From Tropicibacter naphthalenivorans (lineage in GTDB: Bacteria > Pseudomonadota > Alphaproteobacteria > Rhodobacterales > Rhodobacteraceae), in NCBI RefSeq assembly GCF_900176475.1, contig NZ_FWXX01000002.1, forward strand, positions 186,001 to 250,000: a DNA stretch of 64,000 nt, given 5' to 3'. How positions within the stretch are numbered: the stretch's first letter is position 1; every line of letters begins with the position of its first letter. Shown piece after piece: positions 63,148-64,000 of this stretch. Position numbers and translations under genes: made by a program. The notes beneath the pieces were generated by a model. That model saw nothing but the letters and a program-made list of their open reading frames with translations. It was not told where the DNA came from and did not search any database.

Positions 63148-64000
63148 ATGGCCTTTAAAACCAGATTTGCCCCTTCACCGACGGGCCCCTTGCATCTGGG
63201 CCACGCCTATTCGGCGCTGCTGGCCTATGACATGGCGCGGGGCGGCGCGTTCCTGCTGCGGATCGAAGACATCGATTCCACCCGCTCGCGCCCGCAATGG
63301 GAAGCCCAGATTTACGAGGATCTGGCGTGGCTTGGGCTGGACTGGCCGGCGCCCGTGATGCGCCAGTCGGACCGTCTGGACGCCTACCGTGATGCCTTGC
63401 AAGACCTGTGGACGCGCGGCCTGATCTACCCGTGCAGCTGCACCCGGCGCGACATTCAGGCCGCCATGTCCGCCCCGCAAGAGGGCGCAGAGCCCGCCTA
63501 TGGCCCCGATGGCTTGGTCTATCCCGGCACCTGCCGCCGCGTGCCTACGCAGGCCAGTCCGCCAGAAGGAACCGCCCTTCGGTTGAACATGGCCGCTGCG
63601 CTGGAGGCGCTGGATGGCCCGCTGATGTTCGAGGAAACCGGAGCCTTTGACGCGCCCCAAACGGTGCAGATCAACACCTGTGATCTGACATCAAAAGTGG
63701 GCGATATCGTATTGTCTCGAAAAGATTTTCCGGGATCATACCACCTCTCCGTGGTGCTCGATGACGCGGCCCAGGGCATCACCCATGTGGTGCGCGGACG
63801 CGATCTGTTCGAGGCGACGCAAATCCACGTGGTCTTGCAGCGCTTGCTGGGTCTGCCGACGCCCGTCTACCACCACCACCGCTTGATCCGCGATGAGCAC
63901 GGCAAACGTCTGGCCAAGCGCGACGACGCCCGTGCCATTGCGCTCTATCGTGCTGAGGGCCGCAGCCCGCAGGATATTCGCGAAATGGTGGGCCTGCCTG
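63148..64000 (+). CDS. gluQ: Glutamyl-Q tRNA(Asp) synthetase, 3' end cut by window edge
   Basis: At least 284 residues to the right edge, with the frame still open. It is a truncated GluRS-like class I enzyme: FAPSPTGPLHLGHAYSA (HIGH region), LLRIEDIDSTRSRP, zinc-type cysteines in YPCSCTRRDI and YPGTCRR, and HGKRLAKRDDA (KMSKS-like). GluQRS attaches Glu to queuosine of tRNA-Asp, forming glutamyl-queuosine. It lacks the anticodon-binding domain of GluRS, and its length fits that. The ATG at 63148 follows GGGGTTGAAAT. Confidence 0.95.
   Translation, partial: MAFKTRFAPSPTGPLHLGHAYSALLAYDMARGGAFLLRIEDIDSTRSRPQWEAQIYEDLAWLGLDWPAPVMRQSDRLDAYRDALQDLWTRGLIYPCSCTRRDIQAAMSAPQEGAEPAYGPDGLVYPGTCRRVPTQASPPEGTALRLNMAAALEALDGPLMFEETGAFDAPQTVQINTCDLTSKVGDIVLSRKDFPGSYHLSVVLDDAAQGITHVVRGRDLFEATQIHVVLQRLLGLPTPVYHHHRLIRDEHGKRLAKRDDARAIALYRAEGRSPQDIREMVGLP

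Overview
The window looks like chromosomal DNA of a marine Rhodobacteraceae (roseobacter-type alphaproteobacterium). Evidence: high GC, the F1-ATPase zeta inhibitor beside purC, IalB and DUF1127 proteins, a form II CoxL, a lanthanide-type XoxF methanol dehydrogenase, TrmFO and GluQRS. No insertion sequence, phage or CRISPR array was seen.

Layout. 1-2.2 kb: truncated purM, a membrane protein whose centre is encoded by 21 hexanucleotide repeats, and a CAU-anticodon tRNA. 2.2-9.8 kb: four tandem paralogous RTX (type I secreted, Ca-binding) protein genes on the minus strand. 10-29.4 kb: a PQQ/lanthanide alcohol-oxidation island. It holds xoxF, a xoxJ-like binding protein, two cytochromes c, a PQQ-associated ABC system (binding protein, beta-propeller, ATPase, permease), a second NitT/TauT-type ABC system split between the two ends of the island, a NosR-like flavo-iron-sulfur membrane protein with its ApbE flavin transferase, a form II CO-dehydrogenase-like molybdo-hydroxylase (coxG-S-L-M), and a small secreted protein whose predicted mature N terminus is eight aspartates. 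A short motif (ACGACC, then 2-3 bases and usually GG) recurs in promoter regions of this island and may define a regulon.

29.5-46 kb: a HerA/DUF853 ATPase, a pair of putative small RNAs with 19-nt near-perfect mutual complementarity, ialB, DUF808, gap with a cluster of LacI-type operators, a TauE transporter, dctBD (DctD lacks GAFTGA), and the purine genes purQ, purS and purC, interrupted by a chemoreceptor and by a trypsin/beta-helix fusion plus an AT-rich orphan gene. 46-64 kb: mostly housekeeping and transport. It includes an MprF-like protein, two EamA permeases, a FadL-type porin, deformylase, MetA, hydrolase, PPK2, TetR, rplM-rpsI, a MocR regulator divergent from a DUF1127 gene, two crotonase-fold enzymes with a thioesterase, trmFO, and a truncated gluQRS at the right edge.

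How the genes may work together (inference): XoxF oxidises methanol or another short alcohol in the periplasm and passes electrons to the cytochromes c. The Cox-like hydroxylase may oxidise an aldehyde or CO in the cytoplasm. The ABC systems and the polyaspartate protein could handle a cofactor, metal or substrate. The NosR-like/ApbE pair could move electrons across the membrane. All functions are read from sequence motifs; no database search was run.
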